DNA of 64,000 nt from Celeribacter indicus (GTDB lineage Bacteria; Pseudomonadota; Alphaproteobacteria; Rhodobacterales; Rhodobacteraceae), in contig NZ_CP004393.1 of the NCBI RefSeq assembly GCF_000819565.1, forward strand, positions 3,596,001-3,660,000, given 5' to 3'. Position numbers and translations under genes: made by a program. Shown one piece after another: positions 1 through 8,388 of this stretch (its first letter is position 1; each line of letters opens with the position of its first letter). Below the pieces are notes generated by a model, which searched no databases, was not told the DNA's origin, and worked only from the letters and a program-made list of their open reading frames with translations.

Positions 1-107
1 CGCGGGGGAATCGCCACGTCGTTCCGCCGCCGTCCGCCCCGCCCAGCACAGCGCCGCCCGCTGCGGGAGAGCCTAATTTCCCGCCGTCGCACCGGCGATC
101 CTGTCAG

Positions 108-119
108 ATTTGATCAAAT
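108..119. promoter_or_regulatory. 12-bp perfect palindrome upstream of the ABC transporter operon
   Basis: ATTTGATCAAAT is a perfect dyad in the leader of the transporter operon, about 70 bp before the first start codon. Its position suits an operator or regulator site. The regulator is unknown; the LysR gene at the far end of the gene run is one candidate. The assignment is inference from symmetry and position only. Confidence 0.35.
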
Positions 120-148
120 GGAGGGCGGAACGCTGCGGCACTCTGCCT

Positions 149-160
149 TGCAATATTGCA
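149..160. promoter_or_regulatory. Second 12-bp perfect palindrome in the operon leader
   Basis: TGCAATATTGCA is a perfect inverted repeat about 30 bp before the first gene and 41 bp (centre to centre) from the palindrome at 108-119. Two dyads in a short AT-richer leader suggest a regulated promoter. No confident -35/-10 pair was assigned. Confidence 0.3.
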
Positions 161-191
161 TCTGCCCAAGTTTTCGCCCTAACTCTTGGGA

Positions 192-1007
192 ATGTTGACC
201 AATGGCTCAAATTCCGGCGCCGGGGCGCCGCGGGGTGAGGACACGCCGGTCATCGAGATCCGGGATCTTCACAAATCCTATGGCGATCTCGAGGTGCTCA
301 AGGGCGTTTCAATGACGGCCCCCCGCGGGCATGTCACCTCGCTCATCGGCTCGTCGGGCTCGGGAAAATCCACGCTGCTGCGCTGTGCGAACCTCCTCGA
401 GGACAGCCAGTCGGGCGAGATCCTCTTCGAGGGCGAGCCGATCCGCTGGCAGGGCACGGGGCTGCACCGCCGCCCCGCCGACCGCCGTCAGGTGCGCCGC
501 ATCCGCACCAACCTGTCGATGGTCTTCCAGCAGTTCAACCTCTGGGCCCACCTGACCGTGCTCGAGAATGTCATGGAGGCGCCCGTCACCGTGCTGGGCC
601 GCCCGCGCGCCGAGGTCGAGGCACGGGCGCGGCACTATCTCGACAAGGTCGGCATCGGCGACAAATGGGACGCCTATCCCGCGCAGATGTCCGGCGGACA
701 GCAGCAGCGCGCCGCCATCGCCCGCGCGCTCTGCATGGAGCCGCGCGCGCTCCTGTTCGACGAACCGACCTCCGCGCTCGATCCCGAGCTCGAACAGGAG
801 GTGATCCGGGTGATCCGCGCGCTGGCCGCGGAAGGCCGCACCATGATCATCGTGACCCATGACATGCGCATGGCCGCGGATATCTCGGACCATGTCCTCT
901 TTCTCCACCAGGGCCTGATCGAGGAGGAGGGGCCTCCGTCCCGGCTCTTCGGCGCGCCGAAATCCGACCGCCTGAAACAGTTCCTCAGCGCGACTGTTCC
1001 GGCCTGA
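192..1007 (+). CDS. ABC transporter ATP-binding protein, polar amino acid/amine uptake type
   Basis: ATPase subunit of an importer, acting at the inner membrane face. It has Walker A GSSGSGKST (about residues 53-61), a Q-loop in MVFQQFNLW, the signature MSGGQQQR, Walker B ALLFDEPTSALDP and the switch histidine in VTHDM. The insertion after Walker A and the overall length match HisP/GlnQ-type subunits for polar amino acids, opines or amines. Either the ATG at 192 or the in-frame TTG at 186 could start it, and neither has a good Shine-Dalgarno. It is followed by the binding protein and two permeases on the same strand, so it is the first gene of a complete importer operon. The substrate cannot be read from the sequence. 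The downstream glutamate-ligase-like enzymes point to an amine or amino acid. Confidence 0.9.
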   Translation: MLTNGSNSGAGAPRGEDTPVIEIRDLHKSYGDLEVLKGVSMTAPRGHVTSLIGSSGSGKSTLLRCANLLEDSQSGEILFEGEPIRWQGTGLHRRPADRRQVRRIRTNLSMVFQQFNLWAHLTVLENVMEAPVTVLGRPRAEVEARARHYLDKVGIGDKWDAYPAQMSGGQQQRAAIARALCMEPRALLFDEPTSALDPELEQEVIRVIRALAAEGRTMIIVTHDMRMAADISDHVLFLHQGLIEEEGPPSRLFGAPKSDRLKQFLSATVPA

Positions 1008-1037
1008 CATGACGACCAACCAACAGGGATGACCACA

Positions 1038-1760
1038 ATGAAGAAACTGATCCTGACCGCCGCCGCCCTGGCGTTCACCTCGGGCGCCGCGCTGGCGCAA
1101 GACGTCGTGCGCCTGGGAACCGAGGGCGCCTATCCTCCGTACAACTACATCGACGACAACGGCGAGGTCGCGGGCTTCGAGCGCGCCCTGGGCGACGAGC
1201 TCTGCACGCGGGCCGAACTGACCTGCGAATGGGTCACGAACGACTGGGACAGCATCATCCCGAACCTGCTGTCGGGCAATTACGATGCGATCATCGCGGG
1301 CATGTCGATCACCGAGGAACGTGCCCAAAAGGTCGATTTCTCCGAAAATTACACGCCGCCCTCCTATTCCTCCTACGCGGCGACCTCCGAGGATGTCGAT
1401 CTCGAGACCGGGGTGATCGCGGCGCAGACCTCCACGATCCAGTCGCAATACGTGGTCGACACCGGCGCGACGCTGCTGGAATTCCCGAGCTTCGAGGACA
1501 GCCTTGCCGCCATGCTCTCGGGCGAGGCCGACGCGGTCTTCGCCGACAAGGACACGATCGTGCCCGTGGTCGAGGAAGGCACCGCGATCTTCGTGGGCGA
1601 GGATGTCCCGCTCTCCGTCGGCATCGGCATGGCCTTCCGCAAGTCCGACCCGGAGCTGCGCGAGACCTTCGACGCCGCCATCGTCTCGATGAAGGAAGAC
1701 GGCACGCTCAACGAGATGATCAGGGAATATCTGGGCGAGGACAGCCCGGTTTTCGAATGA
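1038..1760 (+). CDS. Periplasmic substrate-binding protein, SBP family 3
   Basis: Solute-binding protein for the adjacent importer. MKK plus a hydrophobic stretch ending ALAQ is a classic Sec signal peptide with cleavage after about residue 20. The mature part has the family 3 pattern: RLGTEGAYPPYNY near the start, GFERALGDELC, the DWDSIIPNLLSGNYDAIIAGMSIT block and a C-terminal amphipathic end. An in-frame ATG at 1029 exists, but AGGGA at 1025-1029 sits at good spacing for the ATG at 1038, which also gives the better signal peptide. Length (about 240 residues) is normal for periplasmic lysine/arginine/histidine/octopine-type binding proteins. It lies 30 bp after the ATPase gene and precedes the permeases. 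Confidence 0.9.
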   Translation: MKKLILTAAALAFTSGAALAQDVVRLGTEGAYPPYNYIDDNGEVAGFERALGDELCTRAELTCEWVTNDWDSIIPNLLSGNYDAIIAGMSITEERAQKVDFSENYTPPSYSSYAATSEDVDLETGVIAAQTSTIQSQYVVDTGATLLEFPSFEDSLAAMLSGEADAVFADKDTIVPVVEEGTAIFVGEDVPLSVGIGMAFRKSDPELRETFDAAIVSMKEDGTLNEMIREYLGEDSPVFE

Positions 1761-1823
1761 TCCGATCCTGACCCGGCCGGCGGGGCGCGGGATCGCCGCC
1801 CCGCCCTGTCCCGGAGGTGCCCC

Positions 1824-2726
1824 ATCTTTTCCTATTGCGCCACACCGGAAACGCTCGAGGGACTGCGCTGGCTGTCGTGCTACCTGACGACCGGCAAGCA
1901 TTTCGCGTTCTATGCCTCCTTCGGAACGGTGCTCCTGCTCCTGGCGGTGACCGCGCCGCTCTCGCTCGCCTTCGGCTTTGCCGCCGCGAGCGGAAGCCGC
2001 GCCCGTTTCGCGCCGCTGCGCTGGATCGCGAAATCCTACATGGCGATCGTGCGCGGCGTGCCCGACATCGCCTTCTTCCTGTTCTTCGTGATCGCGCTCG
2101 ACCAGGGCATCGAATGGCTGCGCCATCAGGTGATCTGCCCGGACTGGGGCCGGCCGATCCGGCAGGGCGATGATTTCATCGTCTGCGCGGCGGCGAAGAT
2201 GCCGCTCAACACCGCGCCGGAAAGCGTGCACCAGGTCTATGGCTTCGCGCTGGCGGTGCTGACCTTCGCCATCGTCTTCGGCGCCTTCGCGGGCAATGTG
2301 CTTGCCGGCGCGATGCGCTCCGTCCCCCATGGCCAGATCGAGACGGCGGAGGCCTACGGCATGACCCCGCGCCAGAGCTTCTGGCGCATCCTCGTGCCGC
2401 AGATGTGGATCTACGCCCTGCCCGGCCTGTCGAACCTCTGGATGGTGCTGATCAAGGCGACGCCGCTGCTGTTCCTGCTCGGCGTCGAAGATGTCGTCTA
2501 CTGGGCGCGCGAACTCGGCGGGACGAAGACGGCGCGCTTCACCGACTATCCCCACGGCGACTGGCGGATCTGGTATTTCGCGGGGCTTCTGGTCTTCTAC
2601 CTTGCCTTCACCCGACTCTCCGAGATCGTGCTCGCGCGCGTCACCCGCAGGCTGTCGCACGGTCAGGCCACGACGGGTGGCGAGGCGCAGAGGAAAGCCG
2701 CCGGCAGGGCGAGGATACAGGCATGA
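1824..2726 (+). CDS. ABC transporter permease (HisQ/HisM type), first of pair; probable AUC start
   Basis: Inner-membrane permease of the importer. It has about five hydrophobic segments and the EAA loop AEAYGMTPRQSFWRILVPQ. A GTG at 1929 gives a protein beginning inside the first membrane helix. In-frame sequence with coding character extends back to 1824 (IFSYCATPETLEG then LRWLSCYLTTGKH), and GGAGG at 1813-1817 lies 6 nt before an AUC codon at 1824. No ATG, GTG or TTG occurs in frame at that spot. I therefore infer initiation at AUC, a rare start codon. The alternatives are an N-terminally short protein from 1929 or a sequencing error (ATC for ATG). The stop overlaps the next permease start by four bases. 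Confidence 0.8.
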   Translation: MFSYCATPETLEGLRWLSCYLTTGKHFAFYASFGTVLLLLAVTAPLSLAFGFAAASGSRARFAPLRWIAKSYMAIVRGVPDIAFFLFFVIALDQGIEWLRHQVICPDWGRPIRQGDDFIVCAAAKMPLNTAPESVHQVYGFALAVLTFAIVFGAFAGNVLAGAMRSVPHGQIETAEAYGMTPRQSFWRILVPQMWIYALPGLSNLWMVLIKATPLLFLLGVEDVVYWARELGGTKTARFTDYPHGDWRIWYFAGLLVFYLAFTRLSEIVLARVTRRLSHGQATTGGEAQRKAAGRARIQA

Positions 2727-3535
2727 GCTGTCTCGACACCCTCTCCGACTATGCGCTGCGCTCGCTCGGCATCGGCGAGCGGCTGCTCCCGCGCAGCGGG
2801 ATCAGCCTCTGCGAACAGGCGACCCTCATCGGCTCGGGCATGCTGTGGAACATCTATTTCGGCATGCTCGCGGTGATCTTCGGCTTCTTCGCCGCCAACG
2901 GCGTGGCGCTGGCGAAGAACGCGCCGCAGCGCGCGGTCCGCAAACCGGCGGAATGGTTCATCTTCCTGTTTCGCGGCTCGCCGCTCTTCATCCAGTTCTT
3001 TTTCGCCTATTTCCTCTTTCTCGCGCTGAAGCAGCGCTTTCCCGCCCTCGACGGGCTGACCGATGCCTGGATCGGCGCCGCGATCGTGCTCTGGCTCAAC
3101 ACCACCGCCTATTCCGCCGAGATCTTCCACGGCGCCCTTCAGGCGATCCCGAAGGGCGATGCCGAGGCCGCCGATGCCTACGGCTTCTCCGGCTGGCCGC
3201 GCTTCCGCCGGATCATCTGGCCGACCATGCTGCGGCTCGCCTGGCCGGCCTATACGAACGAGGCGATCTTCATCTTCCATTCGACGACGCTCGTCTTCGT
3301 CTCCGGCTTCCCGGCGGTCCAGCAGAGGGGCGACGCGCTCTACTACGCCTCCTATTTCGCCGACCGGACCTTCAACCCGTTTGTCCCCTATCCCATTCTC
3401 GCGGGCTATTTCGTGCTCGTCACGCTCTGCATCATCGGGCTGTTCGGCCTCGTGAACGGACGGCTCAACCGCCATCTGCCGCAGGCGCGACGGGCGGGAA
3501 AACGGCCCGTTTTCCTGACTCAGGTGTTCCGATGA
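2723..3535 (+). CDS. ABC transporter permease (HisQ/HisM type), second of pair
   Basis: Second membrane subunit, about 270 residues. It has hydrophobic helices including NIYFGMLAVIFGFFAANGVAL, and the EAA loop EAADAYGFSGWPRFRRIIWPT that contacts the ATPase. RGSPLFIQFFFAYF is the conserved first-loop motif of polar amino acid permeases. ATG at 2723 overlaps the preceding stop (ATGA), so the two permeases are translationally coupled. The gene ends in another ATGA overlap with the following ligase, which ties enzyme production to transport. Confidence 0.9.
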   Translation: MSCLDTLSDYALRSLGIGERLLPRSGISLCEQATLIGSGMLWNIYFGMLAVIFGFFAANGVALAKNAPQRAVRKPAEWFIFLFRGSPLFIQFFFAYFLFLALKQRFPALDGLTDAWIGAAIVLWLNTTAYSAEIFHGALQAIPKGDAEAADAYGFSGWPRFRRIIWPTMLRLAWPAYTNEAIFIFHSTTLVFVSGFPAVQQRGDALYYASYFADRTFNPFVPYPILAGYFVLVTLCIIGLFGLVNGRLNRHLPQARRAGKRPVFLTQVFR

Positions 3536-4878
3536 TCACGCAGACGAGCTGGCTCGCGAAAAACCCCGACATCAAGACCATCCGCGTCGCCGCGGCCGAT
3601 CTCAACGGCCAGGCCCGCGGCAAGCGCATGTCCGCGCGCTATGCCGACAAGGTCGAACAGGAGGGCACGCGCTTTCCCCTCTCGGTCCTGAACCTCGACA
3701 TCTGGGGCGAGGACATCGAGGACAGCCCCCTCGTCTTCGAGAGCGGCGACATGGACGGGGTGCTGCTGCCGACCGAACGCGGCTTCACGCCGATGCCCTG
3801 GCTCACCGGCGGGCCGACCGCGCTCCTGCCGATGTGGATGTTCCACGAGGACGGCCAGCCCTTCGGCGGCGATCCGCGCCAGGCGCTCGCGCGCGTGGTG
3901 GAACGCTACAAGGCGCGCGGGCTGACGCCGGTGGTGGCCACCGAGCTCGAATTCTACATGGTGGATGACAGTTCGCGGCAATTGCGGGTGCCGCGCTCGC
4001 CCAGGTCGGGCAAGCGACGGCCCGGTGCCGAAACCCTCGCGCTGCGCGCGCTCGACAGTTTCGACATCTTCTTCACCGAGCTCTACGAAGCCTGCGAGGC
4101 GATGGACATTCCCGCCGACACCGCGATCTCGGAGGCGGGCCTCGGCCAGTTCGAGATCAACCTCGTCTATTCCGCCGACGCGCTGAAGGCGGCCGATGAC
4201 GCCTGGCTCTTCAAGCTGATGGTGAAGGGGCTCGCGCGCAAGCACGGCTTTGCCGCCTCCTTCATGGCGAAACCCTACGAGGACTATGCAGGCAACGGCA
4301 TGCACACGCATTTCTCGCTGCTCGACGAGAGCGGCGTGAACGTGTTCGACGACGGCTCCACGGCGGGCACGGATGTGATGCGCCATGCCATCGCCGGCTG
4401 TCTCAGGGCGATCCCGGATTCGACGCTGATCTTCGCGCCCCACGGCAACAGCTTCGACCGGCTCGTGCCCGGCGCCCATGCCCCCACCCGGATCTGCTGG
4501 GGGTACGACAACCGCACGGCGGCGGTGCGCATTCCCGGCGGGTCGAGCAAGGCGCGGCGGATCGAGCACCGCGTCTCCGGCGGCGACGTGAATCCCTATC
4601 TCATGATCGCGGCGATCCTCGGCGCGGCGCTGATCGGCATGGAGGACGAGTTGAAGGCGCCGCCGCCGATCACCGGCAACGCCTATGCGCAGAACCTGCC
4701 GGAGATGCCGACCGACTGGGGCACCGCGATCGACACATTCGCCGCCTCCCCGCTCATGCGTCGCATCTTTCCCGAGGAGCTCGTGCGCAACCTCACGCTG
4801 ACCAAGCGCCAGGAACTGCGCGATTCGGCGGAACTCTCGCCCGAGGAGCAGGTGGAACTCTATCTCGACACGGTCTGA
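3532..4878 (+). CDS. Glutamine synthetase family ligase (gamma-glutamylamine synthetase-like), copy 1
   Basis: ATP-dependent ligase of the GS type III-like/PuuA-like group, which joins glutamate to an amine rather than to ammonia. Visible GS signatures are ATELEFYMVD (metal-binding glutamate), EAGLGQFEINL, MAKPYEDYAGNGMHTHFSL (GxGxH nucleotide/glutamate site), NRTAAVRIPGG and RRIEHRVSGGDVNPY. Length of 448 residues is typical. The start overlaps the permease stop (ATGA), so it belongs to the transport operon. The likely job is first-step glutamylation of the imported substrate. PuuA (gamma-glutamylputrescine synthetase) and gamma-glutamylanilide- or ethanolamide-type ligases are all possible, so the substrate is left open. 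Confidence 0.85.
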   Translation: MITQTSWLAKNPDIKTIRVAAADLNGQARGKRMSARYADKVEQEGTRFPLSVLNLDIWGEDIEDSPLVFESGDMDGVLLPTERGFTPMPWLTGGPTALLPMWMFHEDGQPFGGDPRQALARVVERYKARGLTPVVATELEFYMVDDSSRQLRVPRSPRSGKRRPGAETLALRALDSFDIFFTELYEACEAMDIPADTAISEAGLGQFEINLVYSADALKAADDAWLFKLMVKGLARKHGFAASFMAKPYEDYAGNGMHTHFSLLDESGVNVFDDGSTAGTDVMRHAIAGCLRAIPDSTLIFAPHGNSFDRLVPGAHAPTRICWGYDNRTAAVRIPGGSSKARRIEHRVSGGDVNPYLMIAAILGAALIGMEDELKAPPPITGNAYAQNLPEMPTDWGTAIDTFAASPLMRRIFPEELVRNLTLTKRQELRDSAELSPEEQVELYLDTV

Positions 4879-4967
4879 GATCTCCCCCGCTCCGCGGCGC
4901 GCGAAGCGCCTTGCCGGAACAAGGCCGACGGGCTAGGTTCGCGCCATTCCGAAGGATTTGGTGACTT

Positions 4968-5663
4968 ATGAAACTCGGCATTCTGCAATGCGGACACGCG
5001 CCCGACCCGGTGGCGGAAAAACACGGGGATTTCGACCGGATGTTCACCCGGCTCCTCGCCCCCTACGGCTATGACTTTGAGGTGTGGAACGTTGTCGACA
5101 TGGAGTTTCCCGACGGGCCCGAGGCCGCCGATGCCTGGCTGCTGACCGGCTCGAAACACGGTGCCTATGAGGACCATCCCTTCATCCCGCCGCTCGAGGA
5201 GCTGATCCGTGCGATCCATGCCTCCGGCAGGCGGATGCTCGGCATCTGCTTCGGCCATCAGATCATCGCGCAGGCCCTGGGCGGCAAGGTCGAGAAATTC
5301 GCGGGCGGCTGGGCCATCGGCCGGCGCCATTATCGCATCGCAGGGCTCGGCGACATCCACCTGAACGCCTGGCACCAGGACCAGGTGGTCGCGCTCCCGG
5401 AGGGGGCCGAAGTCATGGGATCGAACGATTTCTGCGAAAATGCCGTGCTCGTCTATGACGACAGCATCCTCACGGTCCAGCCGCATCCAGAGCTGTCGCC
5501 CGAGATCATCGCCGGCTATCTCGCCGCCCGCGGGGAGGATCCGGCCTATCCGCGCGATCTCCTCGCCCATGCGAAGGCGGAGAACGTGAAGCCGACGGAC
5601 GACGCGGCCTTCGCCGCGCTGATGGCGGCCTTCCTCGAAAAGGGACGGGAGGCCCTGTTGTGA
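4968..5663 (+). CDS. Class I glutamine amidotransferase domain protein
   Basis: Stand-alone class I GATase, 231 residues. The nucleophile Cys94 lies in MLGICFGHQIIAQ, and the His/Glu of the triad in VQPHPELS near the C terminus. Such free-standing GATases hydrolyse gamma-glutamyl or glutamine amide bonds. PuuD in polyamine catabolism is a functional analogue, though PuuD itself is a different peptidase C26 subfamily. It sits between two glutamine-synthetase-like ligases, 89 bp after the first and overlapping the second. This fits removal of a gamma-glutamyl group later in the same pathway. Function is inferred from context. Confidence 0.8.
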   Translation: MKLGILQCGHAPDPVAEKHGDFDRMFTRLLAPYGYDFEVWNVVDMEFPDGPEAADAWLLTGSKHGAYEDHPFIPPLEELIRAIHASGRRMLGICFGHQIIAQALGGKVEKFAGGWAIGRRHYRIAGLGDIHLNAWHQDQVVALPEGAEVMGSNDFCENAVLVYDDSILTVQPHPELSPEIIAGYLAARGEDPAYPRDLLAHAKAENVKPTDDAAFAALMAAFLEKGREALL

Positions 5664-7015
5664 TGGAATTCCTCGACCATCTTCCCGAAGCCGCCCGCGA
5701 GTTCGTCGAGGGGCGCAAGCTCGACGAGGTGGAATGTATCGTGGCGGACCTGTCGGGCATCGCCCGCGGCAAGGCCATGCCCGCCGCGAAATTCGCCAAG
5801 CAGAGCCATTTCTACCTGCCGAACTCGATCTTCCTCCAGTCGATCAACGGCGACTGGGTGGATGATGCCGACGCGCCCTTCACCGAACCCGACATGGTGC
5901 TGAAACCCGATTTCACCACCGCCTCCGCCGCCCCCTGGACCGCGGATTGCACGCTCCAGGTGATCCACGACGTCTTTACCCAGGACGGGGAAATGATGCC
6001 CGTCGCGCCGCGCAACGTGCTCAAGCGCGTCGTGGAGCGCTACCGCAAGCAGGGCTGGGAGCCGATCGTGGCGCCGGAGATGGAATTCTTCCTCGTGGCC
6101 CAGAACACCGACCCCAACCAGCCGGTCGAACCGCCCATCGGCCGCACCGGCCGCCGCGCGGCGCAGCGCCAGGCCTATTCCATGTCCGCCGTGGACGAAT
6201 ACGGGCCGATCATCGACGACATCTACGATTTCGCCGAGGCGATGGGACTCGAGATCGACGGCATCCTCCAGGAAGGCGGCGCCGGCCAGATCGAGATGAA
6301 CCTGCGCCACGGCGACCCGGTGAAGCTCGCCGACGAGATGTTCTATTTCAAGCGGCTGATCCGCGAGGCGGCCCTCAGGCATCAGTGCTATGCGACCTTC
6401 ATGGCCAAGCCCATCCAGGACGAACCCGGCTCGGCGATGCACATCCATCACTCGGTGGTGGATCTCGCGACCGGGCAGAACATCTTTTCCAATCCCGACG
6501 GCAGCGAATCGGAAACGTTCCTGCATTTCATCGCCGGGCTCCAGAATCACCTCGCCTCCACGATTGCGATCCATGCACCCTATGTGAACAGCTATCGCCG
6601 CTACGTGCGGGACTTCGCCGCGCCGATCAACCTCGAATGGGGGCGCGACAACCGCACGACCGGCCTGCGCGTGCCGATCTCCGGGCCGGAGGCGCGGCGG
6701 ATCGAGAACCGGCTGCCGGGGATGGACGTGAACCCCTACCTGTCGATCGCGGCCTCGCTCGCCTGCGGCTATCTCGGCCTCGTCGAAAAGGTCCTGCCGC
6801 GCGATCCCTATGTCGGCGATGCCTACGATTCCGCTGAAGGAATCCCCGACACGCTGGCCGCCGCGCTCGACCTGCTCGAGGACGCGACCCAGATCCGGGA
6901 CATCCTCGGCCCGGATTTCTGCCGCGTCTATACCCAGGTGAAGCGAACGGAAAACGATGCCTATCTCCAGGTGATCAGCCCCTGGGAGCGCGAGCACCTG
7001 CTCCTGAACGTGTGA
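5663..7015 (+). CDS. Glutamine synthetase family ligase, copy 2
   Basis: Second GS-like ligase, 450 residues, clearly diverged from the first. It has APEMEFFLVAQ, EGGAGQIEMNL, FMAKPIQDEPGSAMHIHHSV, NRTTGLRVPISG and RRIENRLPGMDVNPY. The GxGxH site reads PGSAMHIHHS, with an Ala in place of the usual second Gly. ATG at 5663 is preceded in frame by GTG at 5660, and the ATG overlaps the GATase stop. GGGAGG lies about 10 bp upstream. Two non-identical ligases in one operon suggest two acceptor substrates or two steps. The protein belongs to the gamma-glutamylamine ligase branch rather than the ammonia-assimilating GlnA branch. Confidence 0.85.
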   Translation: MEFLDHLPEAAREFVEGRKLDEVECIVADLSGIARGKAMPAAKFAKQSHFYLPNSIFLQSINGDWVDDADAPFTEPDMVLKPDFTTASAAPWTADCTLQVIHDVFTQDGEMMPVAPRNVLKRVVERYRKQGWEPIVAPEMEFFLVAQNTDPNQPVEPPIGRTGRRAAQRQAYSMSAVDEYGPIIDDIYDFAEAMGLEIDGILQEGGAGQIEMNLRHGDPVKLADEMFYFKRLIREAALRHQCYATFMAKPIQDEPGSAMHIHHSVVDLATGQNIFSNPDGSESETFLHFIAGLQNHLASTIAIHAPYVNSYRRYVRDFAAPINLEWGRDNRTTGLRVPISGPEARRIENRLPGMDVNPYLSIAASLACGYLGLVEKVLPRDPYVGDAYDSAEGIPDTLAAALDLLEDATQIRDILGPDFCRVYTQVKRTENDAYLQVISPWEREHLLLNV

Positions 7016-7069
7016 CCTGCTCCGGCGCGCCCGCAACCGCGCCGATCTCGCGTCAACCATGACGATTTT

Positions 7070-7081
7070 GCGAAATTTCGC
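7070..7081. promoter_or_regulatory. 12-bp perfect palindrome before the DegT-type gene
   Basis: GCGAAATTTCGC lies in the 148-bp gap between the second ligase and the aminotransferase gene. The gap is AT-rich around 7060-7160 and may hold a separate promoter for the PLP enzyme. The dyad may be an operator. Inference only. Confidence 0.25.
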
Positions 7082-7163
7082 CTGTCGGACGATGCCGCTG
7101 TAGATTTCAGTTCTCTTGCCTTTTACAGTATTTCCGAAACCGGATTTCCAAAAAGGTGAAAAC

Positions 7164-8366
7164 ATGTCTCTCGGGCCCAACGTCTACGATGCCGAGCCGA
7201 TCCCTGCCGAGGCGCGCGAGGAGATCGAGCGCCTGCTCCTGTCGGGCGATCTGTTCCGCTACACCGCGCCGAAGGACGCCCCCGTGACGCTGCTCGAGCG
7301 CGAGTTCGCGGAGATGATCGGCGCCAGATACGCGCTCGCCGTCGCCTCCTGCTCCGCCGCGCTGTTCCTGTCGCTGAAGGCGCTCGACCTGCCGCGCGGG
7401 GCGAAGGTGCTGATCCCCGCCTTCACCTTCGCCGCCGTGCCCTCCGCCGTGGTCCATGCCGACTGCACGCCCGTGCTCGTGGAATGCAGGGACGATTACC
7501 GGATCGACCTCGACGACTTCCGGGCGAAGATGGCCGGGGCCGACGCGGTGCTGATCTCCCATATGCGCGGCCATACCTCCGACATGGATGCGATCACCGC
7601 CGCCTGCGCGGCAAAGGGCATTCCGCTGGTCGAGGATGCGGCACACAGCCTCGGCACCGTCTGGGACGGGCGCAACATCGGGACGATCGGCACGATCGGC
7701 TGTTTCTCCTTCCAGTCCTACAAGCTGCTGAACGCGGGGGAGGGCGGTATCCTGATCACCGACGACCCCGATCTCATCGCCCGTGCGGTGATCATGTCCG
7801 GGGCCTATGAACACAACTGGGGCAAGCACAACCCGCAGCGAGACGAGGCCCTCGCCGCGGCGTTCGCGACATGGCAGAACAGGCTGCCGCTCTACAACAC
7901 GCGCCTGTCGAACATGTCCGCCGCGCTCGTGCGCCCGCAGCTCAAGGACGTCGCGCGCCGGGTCGCGGACGGGCGCCGCAACCACGACCACACCGCCGCC
8001 CGGCTCGAGGCCTCTCCCTTCCTCACCGTGCCCGCGAAGCTCGACAAGGAGGTGCGCGCGCCGGATTCGCTGCAATTCAACCTCGTGGATTTCTCCCGCG
8101 GGGAGGCCCTCGCCTTCCAGGATGCCGCGAAGGCCCGCGGCGTGTCGGTGCAGGTCTTCGGCCTCTCCACGGACAATGCCCGCGCCTTCTGGAACTGGCA
8201 GTTCCTGGGCGGGATCCCGGATCTGCCGAAGACCCGTGACATGCTGTCGAAAGCCTGCGACACCCGCCTTCCCGCCCGGCTGACGCTGGAGGACTGCGAT
8301 GTCATCGCAGAGGCGCTTCTGGGCGCGGCCGAGGACGTGAAGGGCGTGAAGGCGGCCGCCGAGTGA
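7164..8366 (+). CDS. DegT/DnrJ/EryC1/StrS-family PLP aminotransferase
   Basis: Fold type I PLP enzyme of about 400 residues. The internal aldimine lysine is in FSFQSYKLLNAGEGG (Lys187), the PLP-phosphate contacts in SCSAALFLSLKAL, and VEDAAHSLG is the family motif that positions the pyridine ring. The start at 7164 has AAAGGTG 7 bp upstream. DegT-type enzymes usually transaminate keto-sugars, but members in amino-acid and amine operons act on other ketones. Here it follows the importer and ligases, with its own AT-rich leader, and ends convergent to a LysR gene. The role in the cluster is unknown. Confidence 0.85.
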   Translation: MSLGPNVYDAEPIPAEAREEIERLLLSGDLFRYTAPKDAPVTLLEREFAEMIGARYALAVASCSAALFLSLKALDLPRGAKVLIPAFTFAAVPSAVVHADCTPVLVECRDDYRIDLDDFRAKMAGADAVLISHMRGHTSDMDAITAACAAKGIPLVEDAAHSLGTVWDGRNIGTIGTIGCFSFQSYKLLNAGEGGILITDDPDLIARAVIMSGAYEHNWGKHNPQRDEALAAAFATWQNRLPLYNTRLSNMSAALVRPQLKDVARRVADGRRNHDHTAARLEASPFLTVPAKLDKEVRAPDSLQFNLVDFSRGEALAFQDAAKARGVSVQVFGLSTDNARAFWNWQFLGGIPDLPKTRDMLSKACDTRLPARLTLEDCDVIAEALLGAAEDVKGVKAAAE

Positions 8367-8388
8367 CAACAGCCGGCGGGTCCGCGGC

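Noticed and set aside
309-2660. 783-codon open frame on the minus strand opposite the transporter genes
   Set aside because: Arg/Gly/His-rich shadow of the real plus-strand genes, which have clear families and spacing. Such long antisense frames are usual at this GC content.
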